Source: Clostridia bacterium
Lineage (GTDB): Bacteria > Bacillota > Clostridia > Lachnospirales > Lachnospiraceae
Length of the DNA: 64,000 bases
Assembly: GCA_910576325.1 (NCBI GenBank)
Contig: CAJTIM010000019.1
Coordinates: forward strand, 29,058 to 93,057
Direction of reading: 5' to 3'
This document shows, piece by piece, positions 1 through 8,749 of this stretch (its first letter is position 1; each line of letters starts with the position of its first letter). The translations under genes were made by a program, and so were the position numbers. Below the pieces are notes generated by a model. It saw nothing but the letters and a program-made list of their open reading frames with translations, ran no database searches and was not told where the DNA came from.

Positions 1-580
1 GCTTGGAAAGAACGGAAAGATCAAGGCTGTAAATGGTTTTCATTTTATTTCTGATCATAACCGTATCTGCCCTTTCTACCAGGTAAACCCCCTTGATGTC
101 CTCCCGCTTAATTACAACGGCTCCAAAACAGCAGATATAATCCTTTGTAAGAATTCCCTCAGTTCCACCGGATTTTAATTGAACCACAAGGGTATCCGGC
201 CAGCCTGTTTGTCTGTCAAAATCCCGGATAACACTTTCCGGATATTTGCTTACCTCCACGCTTGTCCGGATTTCCTCTTCCAGAGTCGACCCCTTTCGCC
301 ATTTCCCCGCCCAAAGGCAGAAAATACCGATAGCAAGAAAAGCCCCGGGAAATAAAAGAAGTATCAGCAAGCCGAAAATATCAGAAGCAGTTCCTCCGCC
401 ATTGAAAAAAAACCATAGAATCCCACATATACCGGCGATTCCAATCAACAGGCACGGCACCGCCATAATCAGCAGTCCGATTCCGGCTCTCACATGTGTT
501 TTTGTCAAAGCTGCAAAGTATCCTTCCGGATAATGCTTCCTCTTGTATTTTTCTGTCATCGGAATAAATTTACCCTTCAC
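1..580 (-). CDS. Partial two-TM membrane protein of unknown function
   Basis: An open frame runs from a start near 580 off the left edge of the window, about 193 residues visible. Two hydrophobic segments (around residues 24-52 and 60-85) separated by a Gly-rich turn are followed by a soluble part with many beta-prone stretches, so it is probably a small membrane protein with a cytoplasmic domain. I choose GTG at 580 because AAAGGAG lies 10 bases upstream; the ATG at 559 is in frame and possible. I do not recognise the family. It lies upstream of nothing visible on its own strand except the amidase gene, 40 bases away. Confidence 0.6.
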   Translation of the reverse strand, partial: MKGKFIPMTEKYKRKHYPEGYFAALTKTHVRAGIGLLIMAVPCLLIGIAGICGILWFFFNGGGTASDIFGLLILLLFPGAFLAIGIFCLWAGKWRKGSTLEEEIRTSVEVSKYPESVIRDFDRQTGWPDTLVVQLKSGGTEGILTKDYICCFGAVVIKREDIKGVYLVERADTVMIRNKMKTIYSLDLSVLSK

Positions 581-620
581 TGCCTTTATTCTCCTTTGCT
601 TTATTATTAGCTTCTCCTGC

Positions 621-1370
621 TTAGTCCTGCTTCAAATCCTCCAAAAGCCGCTCCCACGCATCCTCATGCTCCACATAATACAGCGGACAGGGCTTGCCGC
701 CCGCGTCATAGTGGCGCAGCACATCCTCAGGCTGCAAATCATATTCATACAGCAGCCAGTCTACCAAATGCAGAAGAGATTGATACGTAGCATCCGTAAA
801 GCTTCCGTCTTTTGCAAGGTGACAGCACTCAATGGAAACAGAATCGTAATTTCTCCCCTTCACCGCATAGGCAATCTCCTCCCGGGGGATGCACTGTATA
901 ATCTCCCCGTCATACCCGATAATAAAGTGAGAGCTTGCCGACGTCTCCTGAGTATCCTTCAGATTTTCAAAATAATTCCTGTTCTCCTCCGCCGAGGTCC
1001 CCGGATTGGCCGTGTAGTGGACAAAGATATTTTTCACCTTCTCCAATGCCTCCCCCGGCCTGGAATATGGATTCTCCGTCAACATCATTTCCATAATCTC
1101 CGGCGGATCAACCGGCTCTCTTGCAGCTTTTCGAATGATTTTGTGGATTCCAAAGCCCAGTCCCACCCCAAAGAGCAATACCACTAAAAGAGCAAAACCG
1201 CGGGCAAAAATTGCCCTTCTCCTCTGCCGCTTCTTCCTGTGCTCCCACTCTCTTCGGCTCATTCGTCTGCGCATCCCCTTAGATTCCTTTGGCTGTCCTC
1301 CACCCGAACTTTGCTTTCCCAAAGCTCGTTTCTCTTCCCCGTCACATTCTGTGTAAGATCTTGTCAACAT
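621..1370 (-). CDS. Membrane-anchored N-acetylmuramoyl-L-alanine amidase (Amidase_2/PGRP fold)
   Basis: Predicted zinc amidase cutting the lactyl-Ala bond of peptidoglycan outside the cell. A very basic N-terminus rich in Arg/Lys is followed by one transmembrane helix (about residues 52-75) and then an Amidase_2 domain from about residue 110: VHYTANPG supplies the first zinc His, CHLAKDG the second, and RHYDAGGKPCP the C-terminal His/Cys ligands. Glycine-poor stalk between helix and domain. The first ATG overlaps the end of ktrA by 29 bases and has poor Shine-Dalgarno spacing; ATG at 1274 (AAGGAA 9 bases upstream) would give a shorter protein that keeps the helix and domain. Function is by motif; the start is uncertain. 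Confidence 0.8.
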   Translation of the reverse strand: MLTRSYTECDGEEKRALGKQSSGGGQPKESKGMRRRMSRREWEHRKKRQRRRAIFARGFALLVVLLFGVGLGFGIHKIIRKAAREPVDPPEIMEMMLTENPYSRPGEALEKVKNIFVHYTANPGTSAEENRNYFENLKDTQETSASSHFIIGYDGEIIQCIPREEIAYAVKGRNYDSVSIECCHLAKDGSFTDATYQSLLHLVDWLLYEYDLQPEDVLRHYDAGGKPCPLYYVEHEDAWERLLEDLKQD

Positions 1371-1992
1371 CCTTCTTCTTTCCGATCACCATTAAATGCT
1401 GATCCTTTTCAAATATATGATCTGCCGACGGGAGCAGGTTCAAGTCTTCCCCTGTCTTGATTCCAAGGATACTTACCTGATACCGCACGCGGAAATTCAG
1501 AGCCCGGATGCTGTGTCCCAGCCATTCCTTAAGAAGCGGAATCTCGTAAATGCCATAGTCATCCGTCAGTTCCAGATAATCAAAAACATGATCGGAACTG
1601 AACTTCTTCGCCGCCCGCTCCGCCGTGTCTCTCTCCGGATAAATCACCTCGTCCGCCCCGTTGCGCAGCAAAAACTTTGCCTGGATATCCCGCTCCGCCT
1701 TGCTGACCACATAGGAGGCGCCAAGCTCCTTTAATAAGCTTGTAATCTCCAGACTATTCTGAAAGTTACCGCTGATGCAGACAAAGCACACATCAAAATT
1801 GCGGATGCCAAGGCTTTTTAACACCTCCACATTGGTACAGTCGCCAATTTGAGCGCTTGTCACAATGGGCAGCAGATCCGACAGACGCTCCTCATCCTCA
1901 TCCACAATCATAATTTCATTATCCAATTCCGCCATATTCATGCAGAGCAGATGGCCGAATTTTCCCATTCCTATCATTAAAATTGATTTCAT
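1342..1992 (-). CDS. ktrA: Potassium uptake regulatory subunit KtrA (TrkA-N/TrkA-C, RCK)
   Basis: Cytosolic gating ring subunit of a Ktr/Trk K+ transporter, 216 residues, the usual KtrA length. The N-terminal Rossmann fold shows GMGKFG at residues 7-12 and the acidic IVDED at the end of beta 2, expected to bind NAD(H)/ATP; the RCK_C half begins about residue 135. It sits 3' of the ktrB gene on the same strand, separated by a 370-base spacer filled with a tandem structured repeat that ends just before its Shine-Dalgarno (AGGATAG, positions 1997-2004). Partner assignment to ktrB rests on adjacency and family pairing. Confidence 0.92.
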   Translation of the reverse strand: MKSILMIGMGKFGHLLCMNMAELDNEIMIVDEDEERLSDLLPIVTSAQIGDCTNVEVLKSLGIRNFDVCFVCISGNFQNSLEITSLLKELGASYVVSKAERDIQAKFLLRNGADEVIYPERDTAERAAKKFSSDHVFDYLELTDDYGIYEIPLLKEWLGHSIRALNFRVRYQVSILGIKTGEDLNLLPSADHIFEKDQHLMVIGKKKDVDKILHRM

Positions 1993-2007
1993 ATCTCTAT
2001 CCTATTC

Positions 2008-2352
2008 CAGTTCCGTAAAATTCTTCCCAGTACACTCATATGAAATCAATTTCCAACCACAAAACCATGTGCTTGTAAATCGATTTGTGCACTGTGAAGC
2101 ATTTTACTGTTTCCAGTTCCGTAAAATTCTTCCCAGTACACTCACATGAAATCAATTTCCAACCACAAAACCATGTGCTTGTAAATCGATTTGTGCACTG
2201 TGAAGTATTTTACTGTATCCAGTTCCGTAAAATTCTTCCCAGTACACTCATATGAAATCAATTTCCAACCACAAAACCATGTGCTTGTAAATCGATTTGT
2301 GCACTGTGAAGTATTTTACTGTATCCAGTTCCGTAAAATTCTTCCCAGTTAC
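2008..2352. repeat. Structured repeat family A, block 1: three 106-bp tandem units plus a partial fourth
   Basis: Units begin at 2008, 2114, 2220 and 2326 (partial), exactly 106 bases apart and nearly identical. Each unit has outer arms GTAAAATTCTTC and GAAGnATTTTAC that pair, and a conserved core containing ACCACAAAACCATGTG and GTAAATC. The array fills the ktrB-ktrA spacer and its conserved tail (minus strand CGGAACTGGAATAG) runs directly into the ktrA Shine-Dalgarno. Short open frames across it (residues like NFQPQNHVLVN) are repeat translations, not proteins. Confidence 0.9.
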
Positions 2353-2360
2353 ATAATCCC

Positions 2361-3725
2361 TCACCCCACGGGAATCCGCTCCGTGGGCTTCTGAGCCGGT
2401 GATGTCTGACGGTTCTCCGTGAAAATCAGGGCAAAAGTCAGGCTTCCCATTCTGCCGCAGTACATCAGAAGCATCAAAATCAGCTTGCTCACCGTCTTAA
2501 GGCTCCCTGTGATTCCCACCGAGATTCCCACCGTTCCGAGAGCCGAAACCACCTCAAACAGCACATCCGCCAGAGGAAGCTGCTCCACCGCCGTCAAAAT
2601 CAGAGTTCCGAACAAATCCAGCAGCAGGCTTAAGGTCAGAATAGCCGCCGCCCGTTTGACCACATCCTCCTCCAGTCTCCGCCCGAAAATCTCTGCTCCC
2701 TTTGTCCGCCTTAAGGTAGAGCGCAGATAAATAAGAAGCACCGCCAGGGTCGTCGTCTTAATTCCTCCCGCCGTAGAGCCGGGATTGCCCCCCGTAAACA
2801 TCAGCATCGCCATCCAAAGCTTGCTGCTGTCCCTTAAGGCCGCCGTATCAGCCGTATTAAAGCCCGCGGTCCGGGTGGTGGCCGACTGAAAGAGACTTAC
2901 AAGAATCTGCTTTCCCACAGGCTCCCCTGCAAGAATACCATCGCTTTCCAGCACAAAGAACATCAGCGCACCGCCGAACAAAAGCACGGCTGACATGGAC
3001 AGCACAATCTTCGTGTGAAGGCGGTAGCGGCGGAAATGCCACTTATTTTTCAGCAGATCGTCCCATACAAGAAAACCGATTCCTCCAATCATAATCAGAA
3101 AAATCAATGTGAGATTCACTAAAGGATCTCCGGCGTAATAAGTCATGGAACTGCCCGGTTCCCGCACTCCCATCAGGTCAAAGCCTCCGTTGCAGAAAGC
3201 TGAAATGGAATGAAAGACCCCATAATAAAGTCCCTTTCCCACTCCAAAGTCTCCCGCAAAGCGAATTGCCAGAAGAAGCGCTCCGATCCCTTCAAAAATC
3301 AGGGTTCCAAACAGCAGCTGACGCACCAGCTTTACAATGCCGCCAATCTGCAGCGTATTGACGCTTTCCTGGAGAATCCCCCGCTCCTTCAGCCCGATTT
3401 TCCTGCGCAGAAGCAGAGAAAAGGTGACGCTGAAGGCCATCAGTCCCAGTCCTCCGAGCTGTATCATCAAAAGAATTACAAGCTGCCCGAAGAGGGTCCA
3501 GTGGGAAAAGGTATCATGCACAATCAGTCCTGTCACACAGGTAGCGCTTACCGCCGTAAATGCCGCGTCTAACAGACTGGTGCTCTGTCCTTCCCGCGTT
3601 GCAATGGGCAGCAGCAAAAGCAGCGTGCCCACCAGAATAATTCCCAGAAAGCTCAAAGCAATGATTTGTACCTTGGAAAGCCGGGATGACCGCAGCCGTC
3701 CCTTTTTCCGTTCTATTTGTTCCAA
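2361..3725 (-). CDS. ktrB: Potassium uptake transmembrane subunit KtrB (TrkH/KtrB family)
   Basis: Ion-conducting K+ (K+/Na+) transporter subunit, 454 residues, with about ten hydrophobic segments in four M1-P-M2 repeats. The four pore-loop glycines are visible in ATCVTGL, SAFCNGGFD, TRTAGFNT and VGISVGITG, the pattern of the KtrB/TrkH selectivity filter. The N-terminus is basic and cytosolic. It is transcribed ahead of ktrA; the two are separated by repeat block 1, so coupling may be set at RNA level. The last codons overlap a small CCCACGG/CCGTGGG hairpin. KtrB rather than TrkH because of length and the short KtrA partner. Confidence 0.93.
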   Translation of the reverse strand: MEQIERKKGRLRSSRLSKVQIIALSFLGIILVGTLLLLLPIATREGQSTSLLDAAFTAVSATCVTGLIVHDTFSHWTLFGQLVILLMIQLGGLGLMAFSVTFSLLLRRKIGLKERGILQESVNTLQIGGIVKLVRQLLFGTLIFEGIGALLLAIRFAGDFGVGKGLYYGVFHSISAFCNGGFDLMGVREPGSSMTYYAGDPLVNLTLIFLIMIGGIGFLVWDDLLKNKWHFRRYRLHTKIVLSMSAVLLFGGALMFFVLESDGILAGEPVGKQILVSLFQSATTRTAGFNTADTAALRDSSKLWMAMLMFTGGNPGSTAGGIKTTTLAVLLIYLRSTLRRTKGAEIFGRRLEEDVVKRAAAILTLSLLLDLFGTLILTAVEQLPLADVLFEVVSALGTVGISVGITGSLKTVSKLILMLLMYCGRMGSLTFALIFTENRQTSPAQKPTERIPVG

Positions 3726-3742
3726 ATATTCTCACCAACCAT

Positions 3743-4285
3743 TTATATGCAAAATTCCTGCTTTACCGTCCCATCCAGTTCCTTCCAGGTAAAACGGCCG
3801 TCCTCCAGCGTCATGTAACCGTGCCAGCTTCCTTCCTTGGGAATGGACACGGAACCGGGATTCAGGTATACATAATGTTCCGCCTCCCTGCACACCGGCA
3901 CATGGGTGTGACCGTGAAGAAGAATATCCCCCTTTTTCAGCATGGGAAGATTTTTTTCGTTAAAGTTATGCCCATGAGTAACGAAAATCATCCTGCCGTT
4001 TACATACAGAATACAATATTCCGCCAGAATGGGAAATTCCAGGACCATCTGATCCACCTCGGTGTCACAGTTGCCTCTCACACAGAGAATCTCCTCCTTT
4101 CTGGCATTTAACATGGCCAGCACTTCCTTGGGGGCATAGCCCTCCGGCAGATCATTGCGGGGGCCGTGATAGAGAATATCCCCCAGTAAAAGGAGCTTCT
4201 CCGCCTGTTCCCGGTCATAGGCCGCAAGCATTTCTCTGCAAAAGCCTGCTGCTCCGTGGATGTCTGATGCAATCATAAGCTTCAT
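3743..4285 (-). CDS. YfcE/MJ0936-family metallophosphodiesterase
   Basis: Small calcineurin-like phosphodiesterase, 180 residues. All metal-binding blocks are present in order: SDIHG (residues 7-11), GDILYHGPRND (about 36-46), RGNCD (about 69-73), THGHN (about 101-105) and HGHTHVP (about 122-128), followed by the NPGS motif typical of the YfcE subgroup. Natural substrate is not known for the family. The start ATG overlaps the stop of the upstream hydrogenase gene (4282-4285, ATGA), so the two are translationally coupled, which does not by itself imply a related function. Confidence 0.92.
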   Translation of the reverse strand: MKLMIASDIHGAAGFCREMLAAYDREQAEKLLLLGDILYHGPRNDLPEGYAPKEVLAMLNARKEEILCVRGNCDTEVDQMVLEFPILAEYCILYVNGRMIFVTHGHNFNEKNLPMLKKGDILLHGHTHVPVCREAEHYVYLNPGSVSIPKEGSWHGYMTLEDGRFTWKELDGTVKQEFCI

Positions 4286-5799
4286 TGACTCTTTTCCTCC
4301 AACATCTCCAGGTATTCCTTGTAATCACTGGAAAATACGCTTTGGCTTCCGGCCTTTTTCATACTCAGCTTCACCTGGCCCTTGGATGCCGTAGGGCTTT
4401 TTAAAGTGCCGGCTCCGCCTACGCAGCCTCCCGGACAGGCCATGCCTTCCAGAAGATAGCCGTCGTACTGGCCCTTTTTCGCCAGATCCAGCATTTCCCG
4501 GCAGGCCCGCAGCCCTTCGGCGCTCTGTACTTTGACCTCCCGGCCGGGGTCGATTTCATGAATACAGTTTACGACTGCGGAGGCGACGCCACCCGTTACC
4601 GCAAAGCCTCTTCCGTCTCCGCTTGCGTCCGCCAGCTTTTCGGTCTGGGTGATAGCTTCAAAGTCCACGCCCTTTGCCTCGAACATGCCCATAACCTCCT
4701 CGAAGGTCAGAACGAAATCCACATCGCTTCTTATGGTTCTGCGGCTTGCCTCCAGCTTTTTCGACGCGCAGGGTCCCACAAAGACCACCTTGCAGCCGGG
4801 ATGCTCTTTTTTCAGCAGACGGCCGGTCAGAACCATCGGGGTCAGCGCCATAGAAATGCAGTGGGCGTACTCAGGATACAGCTTTTTGGCCATCACGGAC
4901 CAGGCCGGACAGCAGGAGGTTCCCATAAAGGGCTGTTTTTCCGGCACTTCCTCCATAAAGTCCCTTGCCTCCTCGATGGTGCAGAGATCCGCGCCCACGG
5001 CTACCTCCATCACATCGGCAAATCCAAGCTGACGGAAGGCTTCCTTCACCTTCTCCGCCGGAAGCTCCTTCCCCCACTGGCCCACAAAGGCCGGCGCAAG
5101 GGCCACGTAGACAGGCTCGTCGCTCTTGATGGCATGGATAACCTGGAAGATCTGGCTCTTGTCAGCTATGGCGCCGAAGGGACAGTTTACCAGGCACATG
5201 CCGCAGGATACGCATTTATCATAATCTATGTCCGCCCGGCCAAATTCATCGGTTCCGATAGCGTCTACGCCACATGCCTTGGCACAGGGACGCTGCATCT
5301 GGATAATGGCTCCGTAGGGACAGTTTTTCATACATCTTCCGCATTTGATGCATTTTTCCTGGTCTACCACGGAGCGGCCGTCTACGATGGAAATAGCGTC
5401 CTTGGGACATACCTCCTTGCAGGGATGGGCCAGACAGCCCTGACAGGCGTCCGTCACCCTCACCTCGTTATCGGGGCAGGCGTGGCAGGCGAACTTGATG
5501 ATGTTGACCAAGGGCGGATCGTAGTATTTTTCAGCGATAGCGCTCTCCTCAATGCCCTGGGATACGGGAGCGTGCTCGGTCATCTTCCGTAAGGGAAGGC
5601 CGATGGCAAGGCGCAGACGCTCTTCTACTATGGCCCGCTCCAAGAATACGCTTTCCCGGTAGGTTGCTACCTCGCCGGGGATAATCTTGTAAGGCAGATC
5701 GATGATTCGGGAGTAGTCGCCGCCCTCATAGGCCATACGGGCGACCTCGGTGAAAATCTTCTGACGGATCTCTACGACGTTGGTATAGACACCTCTCAT
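4282..5799 (-). CDS. Monomeric [FeFe] hydrogenase, group B-like, with ferredoxin-type N-terminus
   Basis: H2 oxidation or evolution with ferredoxin as likely partner. H-cluster signatures are complete: TSCCPAW at about 294-300, the GPCASKKLE block near 340, and ACPGGCVGG near 450. The N-terminal third has a Cys-rich region (CHACPDNE, CQGCLAHPCKEVCP) and two further CxxCxxCxxxCP [4Fe-4S] motifs. The TSCCPAW form and this cysteine layout fit group B (ferredoxin) enzymes common in gut Clostridia; the group call is inference. Start taken at ATG 5799 (505 residues) because AGAGGAC is correctly spaced; an upstream in-frame start at 5829 lacks one. In an acetogen it could balance reduced ferredoxin and H2 with the CODH/ACS pathway found 35 kb away. 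Confidence 0.92.
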   Translation of the reverse strand: MRGVYTNVVEIRQKIFTEVARMAYEGGDYSRIIDLPYKIIPGEVATYRESVFLERAIVEERLRLAIGLPLRKMTEHAPVSQGIEESAIAEKYYDPPLVNIIKFACHACPDNEVRVTDACQGCLAHPCKEVCPKDAISIVDGRSVVDQEKCIKCGRCMKNCPYGAIIQMQRPCAKACGVDAIGTDEFGRADIDYDKCVSCGMCLVNCPFGAIADKSQIFQVIHAIKSDEPVYVALAPAFVGQWGKELPAEKVKEAFRQLGFADVMEVAVGADLCTIEEARDFMEEVPEKQPFMGTSCCPAWSVMAKKLYPEYAHCISMALTPMVLTGRLLKKEHPGCKVVFVGPCASKKLEASRRTIRSDVDFVLTFEEVMGMFEAKGVDFEAITQTEKLADASGDGRGFAVTGGVASAVVNCIHEIDPGREVKVQSAEGLRACREMLDLAKKGQYDGYLLEGMACPGGCVGGAGTLKSPTASKGQVKLSMKKAGSQSVFSSDYKEYLEMLEEKSQ

Positions 5800-6217
5800 G
5801 CTTTTGTCCTCTCTTTTCTGATTTTTCAAAACCCGGGATGTATAACCTTCTTTGCATTATGTAAATCTCTTGTATTTGTACCATACCGCACGAACGCTTT
5901 TTCATGGTAAGAATGTTATACATAGGTGTTTTTGTTTTGCGCATTTATAAAAAGTTTACCATATCCGTGAGGGGTTGTGAACAATTTTCATAAAATATTA
6001 AGATGCAAATTAAGATGCGGATGGGTTTTCGGCAGAGAGAACGAGCGCCGACAGAGTGCGGATAAAGTCCGGGACTGCCGCAGCAAAGATTGTACATACA
6101 AGATACGGCATTTATTTTAAATCAGATTCCATTATATCTTGTATACATTTTCTTCGTGCAGCAGCCCCATGAATAGGATGCCCATATGGTATATGTAGAT
6201 GGAACGCTTTTCGTAAT
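5800..6217. other. Intergenic 418 bases with two stem-loops, no gene seen
   Basis: Holds no convincing gene. A GC-rich stretch at 6015-6090 (GCGG...CCGC and CGGC...GCCG arms) and an imperfect inverted repeat TGTACATACAAGATA / TATCTTGTATACA at about 6090-6151 lie downstream of the cbiK stop. I looked for a cobalamin riboswitch core and did not find one. A hydrogenase promoter must lie in the AT-rich part near 5940-5990 but I cannot fix it. Confidence 0.4.
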
Positions 6218-7030
6218 TCATGATTTCCATGAATCAGAGGACTGCTCCGCGGCTTTTGCATGCTCAATATAGAGCCTGCGGATACCCGGGTATTCGCCCA
6301 GGCCCTTCATAACACATTCTACGGTAAAGCCTGCCGCTTCAAAACGGCTTCGCCAGGAGTCCCCGTCCTCTCCGGACATATCATGGATGGCATGATCGCC
6401 CGCTACGACCATGAAAGGAGCCAAAATTACCTTCTTTGCCTGAATCTCCGCCGCTTTTTTGAGGAGGATATCCAGAGAAGGATAGGCTTCTACGGTTCCG
6501 AGGAATGTATGAGGATACCCCAGCTCTTTCAGCATATCATCTAATGCGGCATAGACGGAGTTGGCATAGTGGGTGGTTCCGTGTCCCATGAATACCAGCG
6601 CGTCGTCCGCTCCCTGATTCGGAAATTCATTCATTACTGCTTGAAGAGCTTTCCTTTGATCCTCCGCAGACGTCAAAAGGGGGTCACCGAATAGGATGGA
6701 GGTAAAATTCTCTCTGCTAAGAAGTACATCCTCCTTCATACGCTCGTTCTCGATGCCGTTTACCAGATGAGTCGGCTGAACAATCACATGGGTAATGCCA
6801 TCCAGCTGCATCTGCTCCATAGCTTCTTTTACCGAGAGGATACGGATTCCGTCACGGCGGAGAAGCTTGGCTATGATAATCTTACTGGTCCAGGCCCGAT
6901 ATATCCTGTAATCGGGAAATGCCTCATCCAGATCGGCTTCAATGCGATCGATGGTCCTCTCCCTTGTTTTGGAAACGCTTGTTCCGAAGCTTACCGCGAG
7001 AATTGCTTTTTTTTCCGTATCTGCTTTCAT
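6218..7030 (-). CDS. cbiK: Sirohydrochlorin cobaltochelatase CbiK
   Basis: Inserts Co2+ into sirohydrochlorin in the anaerobic (early cobalt) cobalamin pathway; cytosolic, 270 residues. Family features: N-terminal AILAVSFGTS, the QPTHLVNG segment, the metal-binding MGHGTTHYAN (about residues 148-157) and VAGDHAIHDMSG (about 205-216) histidine motifs. It follows the thioredoxin reductase gene by 14 bases, so the three genes trxA-trxB-cbiK may be one transcript. No other cobalamin genes are in the window. Functionally it would supply the corrinoid needed by AcsCD and AcsE. Confidence 0.93.
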   Translation of the reverse strand: MKADTEKKAILAVSFGTSVSKTRERTIDRIEADLDEAFPDYRIYRAWTSKIIIAKLLRRDGIRILSVKEAMEQMQLDGITHVIVQPTHLVNGIENERMKEDVLLSRENFTSILFGDPLLTSAEDQRKALQAVMNEFPNQGADDALVFMGHGTTHYANSVYAALDDMLKELGYPHTFLGTVEAYPSLDILLKKAAEIQAKKVILAPFMVVAGDHAIHDMSGEDGDSWRSRFEAAGFTVECVMKGLGEYPGIRRLYIEHAKAAEQSSDSWKS

Positions 7031-7044
7031 TGCTGTATGCCTGC

Positions 7045-7914
7045 TTATTTTTCTTTTCTCTGCCGGCGGACAAAGGGTATCATGGACATAGCGGCCTGGG
7101 CACCCTCGCCTACGGCGGTGGAGATCTGCAGAAGTCCGCCGATGCAGTCTCCGGCTGCGTACAGGCCGGGAATGTTGGTTTCCATCCGCTCATTGACCTT
7201 GATGTTCTGCCCCTCTGTGAAGGCTCCGGCTTTTCTGGCCAGCTCCATAGCTCCGGCGCTTCCTAATGCTACGAAAAGTCCCTCTACGGCGATACTGCTT
7301 CCATCCTCAAAGGTGATGCCCTCCACCCGCTCCGTACCGTCCACGGAACGTAAGGGTTCCCGGATCACCTGAACTCCTTCGGGCACTTCCGTCTTTAACT
7401 CCCGGCCGTTGGTTAAAAGCACGGCGGACTTTACCACCGGGAGAATTTGACTCATCTCATGGATGGCATAGTCTTCATTTCCAAGAACGGCAACCTCCTT
7501 GCCGCGATAGAAAAAGGCGTCGCAGACGGCGCAATAGCTGACGCCTCTGCCCTCCAGCTCCTTTAAGCCTTCTATTTTCAAGGTTTTGCGGCCGGTTCCT
7601 GTGGCCAAAAGTACGGTCAGGGATTCATAAGTTCCGTTTTTACCCTCCAAGATGAAATGACCGTTCCAGGTGATGTGAAAGATCTCATCCTCCACCAGCT
7701 CCACGCCAAGGCTTCGGGCCTGGGTTTTCGTATTTTCTACCAGCTCACAGCCGGAAATAGGCTCCGCCATTCCGAAATAATTCTCGATCCGATCCGCCTT
7801 TTCCAGTGCTCCGCGGTCCTTGCCGATTACAAGGGTAGTCAGATTCGCCCGACTGGTATAGAGAGCGGCCGACAAGCCCGCCGGGCCGCTCCCAATCATT
7901 ACTGCATCATACAT
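7045..7914 (-). CDS. trxB: Thioredoxin-disulfide reductase family flavoprotein
   Basis: FAD-dependent reductase of thioredoxin (class II TrxB fold), 289 residues from ATG 7914, which has AAAGGAG nine bases upstream; the longer reading to 7980 lacks this. N-terminal FAD motif GSGPAGLSAALY (about 9-20), redox-active CAVCD (about 128-132), a second dinucleotide motif VAVLGNEDYA where the usual GxGxxA is degenerate (GNEDYA), and C-terminal GLYAAGDC. The altered second glycine motif suggests that the reductant might not be NADPH; ferredoxin-dependent relatives have similarly altered motifs. It lies just downstream of trxA. Confidence 0.88.
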   Translation of the reverse strand: MYDAVMIGSGPAGLSAALYTSRANLTTLVIGKDRGALEKADRIENYFGMAEPISGCELVENTKTQARSLGVELVEDEIFHITWNGHFILEGKNGTYESLTVLLATGTGRKTLKIEGLKELEGRGVSYCAVCDAFFYRGKEVAVLGNEDYAIHEMSQILPVVKSAVLLTNGRELKTEVPEGVQVIREPLRSVDGTERVEGITFEDGSSIAVEGLFVALGSAGAMELARKAGAFTEGQNIKVNERMETNIPGLYAAGDCIGGLLQISTAVGEGAQAAMSMIPFVRRQRKEK

Positions 7915-8028
7915 TGTGCTGCTCCTTTTATTTTCGTGCGCTGTCCGATTTATCAGGCTGACAGTACACCGGCTCCGCATGTTCTCTGCCGCCGTCTTAT
8001 ATCAGAGGAATTTCCTCTTGCTTTATCT

Positions 8029-8064
8029 TGTATCCATATCCTCAGCGGACAAGGGGACACGCGG
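8029..8064. repeat. Half copy of repeat family E
   Basis: TATCCATATCCTCAGCGGAC followed by AAGGGGACACGCGG matches the left half of the palindromic repeat at 36939-36998 with few changes; the right arm is missing here. It lies between trxA and trxB. Confidence 0.5.
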
Positions 8065-8126
8065 TTTTGTACCGCAGATTTGCAATTCTGCCGCGTTGCT
8101 GCCGCTCATGTATCAAAACTTATAAC

Positions 8127-8438
8127 TTATACTCCCAACAGCTCCCGTAAGCTTTCCTTGGACTGTAGGCCCACGGCGCTTCCGGCCACCTTGCCGTCTT
8201 TAAATACGAGAAGGGTGGGAATGTTCATCACTCCATACTGCTGCGCCAGTCTGCCGTTTGTGTCCACATCCAGCTTGGCAAATTTTACGCTGCTGATCTC
8301 CTCCGCCAGTTCGTCCACAATGGGTCCCTGCATCCGGCAAGGTCCGCACCAGGCCGCCCAGAAATCCACCAGTACGGGGATGTCAGATTTTAATACCTCC
8401 TGCTCAAAATTTTGTTCTGTTATTTCTATTGGTGCCAT
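8127..8438 (-). CDS. trxA: Thioredoxin
   Basis: Classical thioredoxin, 103 residues, with the active site WAAWCGPCR at about 27-35 and the cis-proline region NIPTLLVF at about 70-77. The start at 8438 is chosen because AGGGAG is seven bases upstream and it gives the normal length; longer readings to 8531 add a non-homologous tail. First gene of the likely trxA-trxB-cbiK cluster, with 212 bases between it and trxB. It presumably keeps thiol enzymes of anaerobic metabolism reduced. Confidence 0.95.
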   Translation of the reverse strand: MAPIEITEQNFEQEVLKSDIPVLVDFWAAWCGPCRMQGPIVDELAEEISSVKFAKLDVDTNGRLAQQYGVMNIPTLLVFKDGKVAGSAVGLQSKESLRELLGV

Positions 8439-8736
8439 AATCATTCTCCCTTCTTTGTGCTGAACATATTTTTTGTGCATATAGGTATACCTGCTGGGTA
8501 TTTCCTTCTTCCGCACAAGCTCTTTATGCATATAGGTACTCCGTAAGGTGCTTTCCGACCCTGCACTTGAGTTTCAGCACCCTTACCCCTATTTTCATAG
8601 TATACCGCAAATGCCGGCGTAAAAAAAGCCTTTTTTTACCATTGATTCCGTAAAACGTTGCAATTAGCGCTCTAAAAATATGGAATTTTTTGTAAATCCT
8701 TACTTGCCTGTACCGCATACCCGCCCAGGGCGGTCT
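8439..8736. other. Intergenic leader of trxA at the edge of the foreign island
   Basis: About 300 bases without a gene. On the minus strand a TATACT -10-like box lies near 8597-8602 but no good -35 element is visible. The stretch ends at the left inverted end sequence of the integrated element. Confidence 0.35.
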
Positions 8737-8749
8737 AAAAAGCCTTGAT

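Noticed and set aside
2191..2394. Short ORFs across repeat blocks, including those at 44489-44841 and 49599-49802
   Set aside because: They translate the structured repeat and recur wherever it occurs; no Shine-Dalgarno and no independent support.
5990..6090. Cobalamin riboswitch near cbiK or the hydrogenase
   Set aside because: GC-rich stems are present but none of the conserved B12-box blocks could be found, and the region lies 3' of cbiK.
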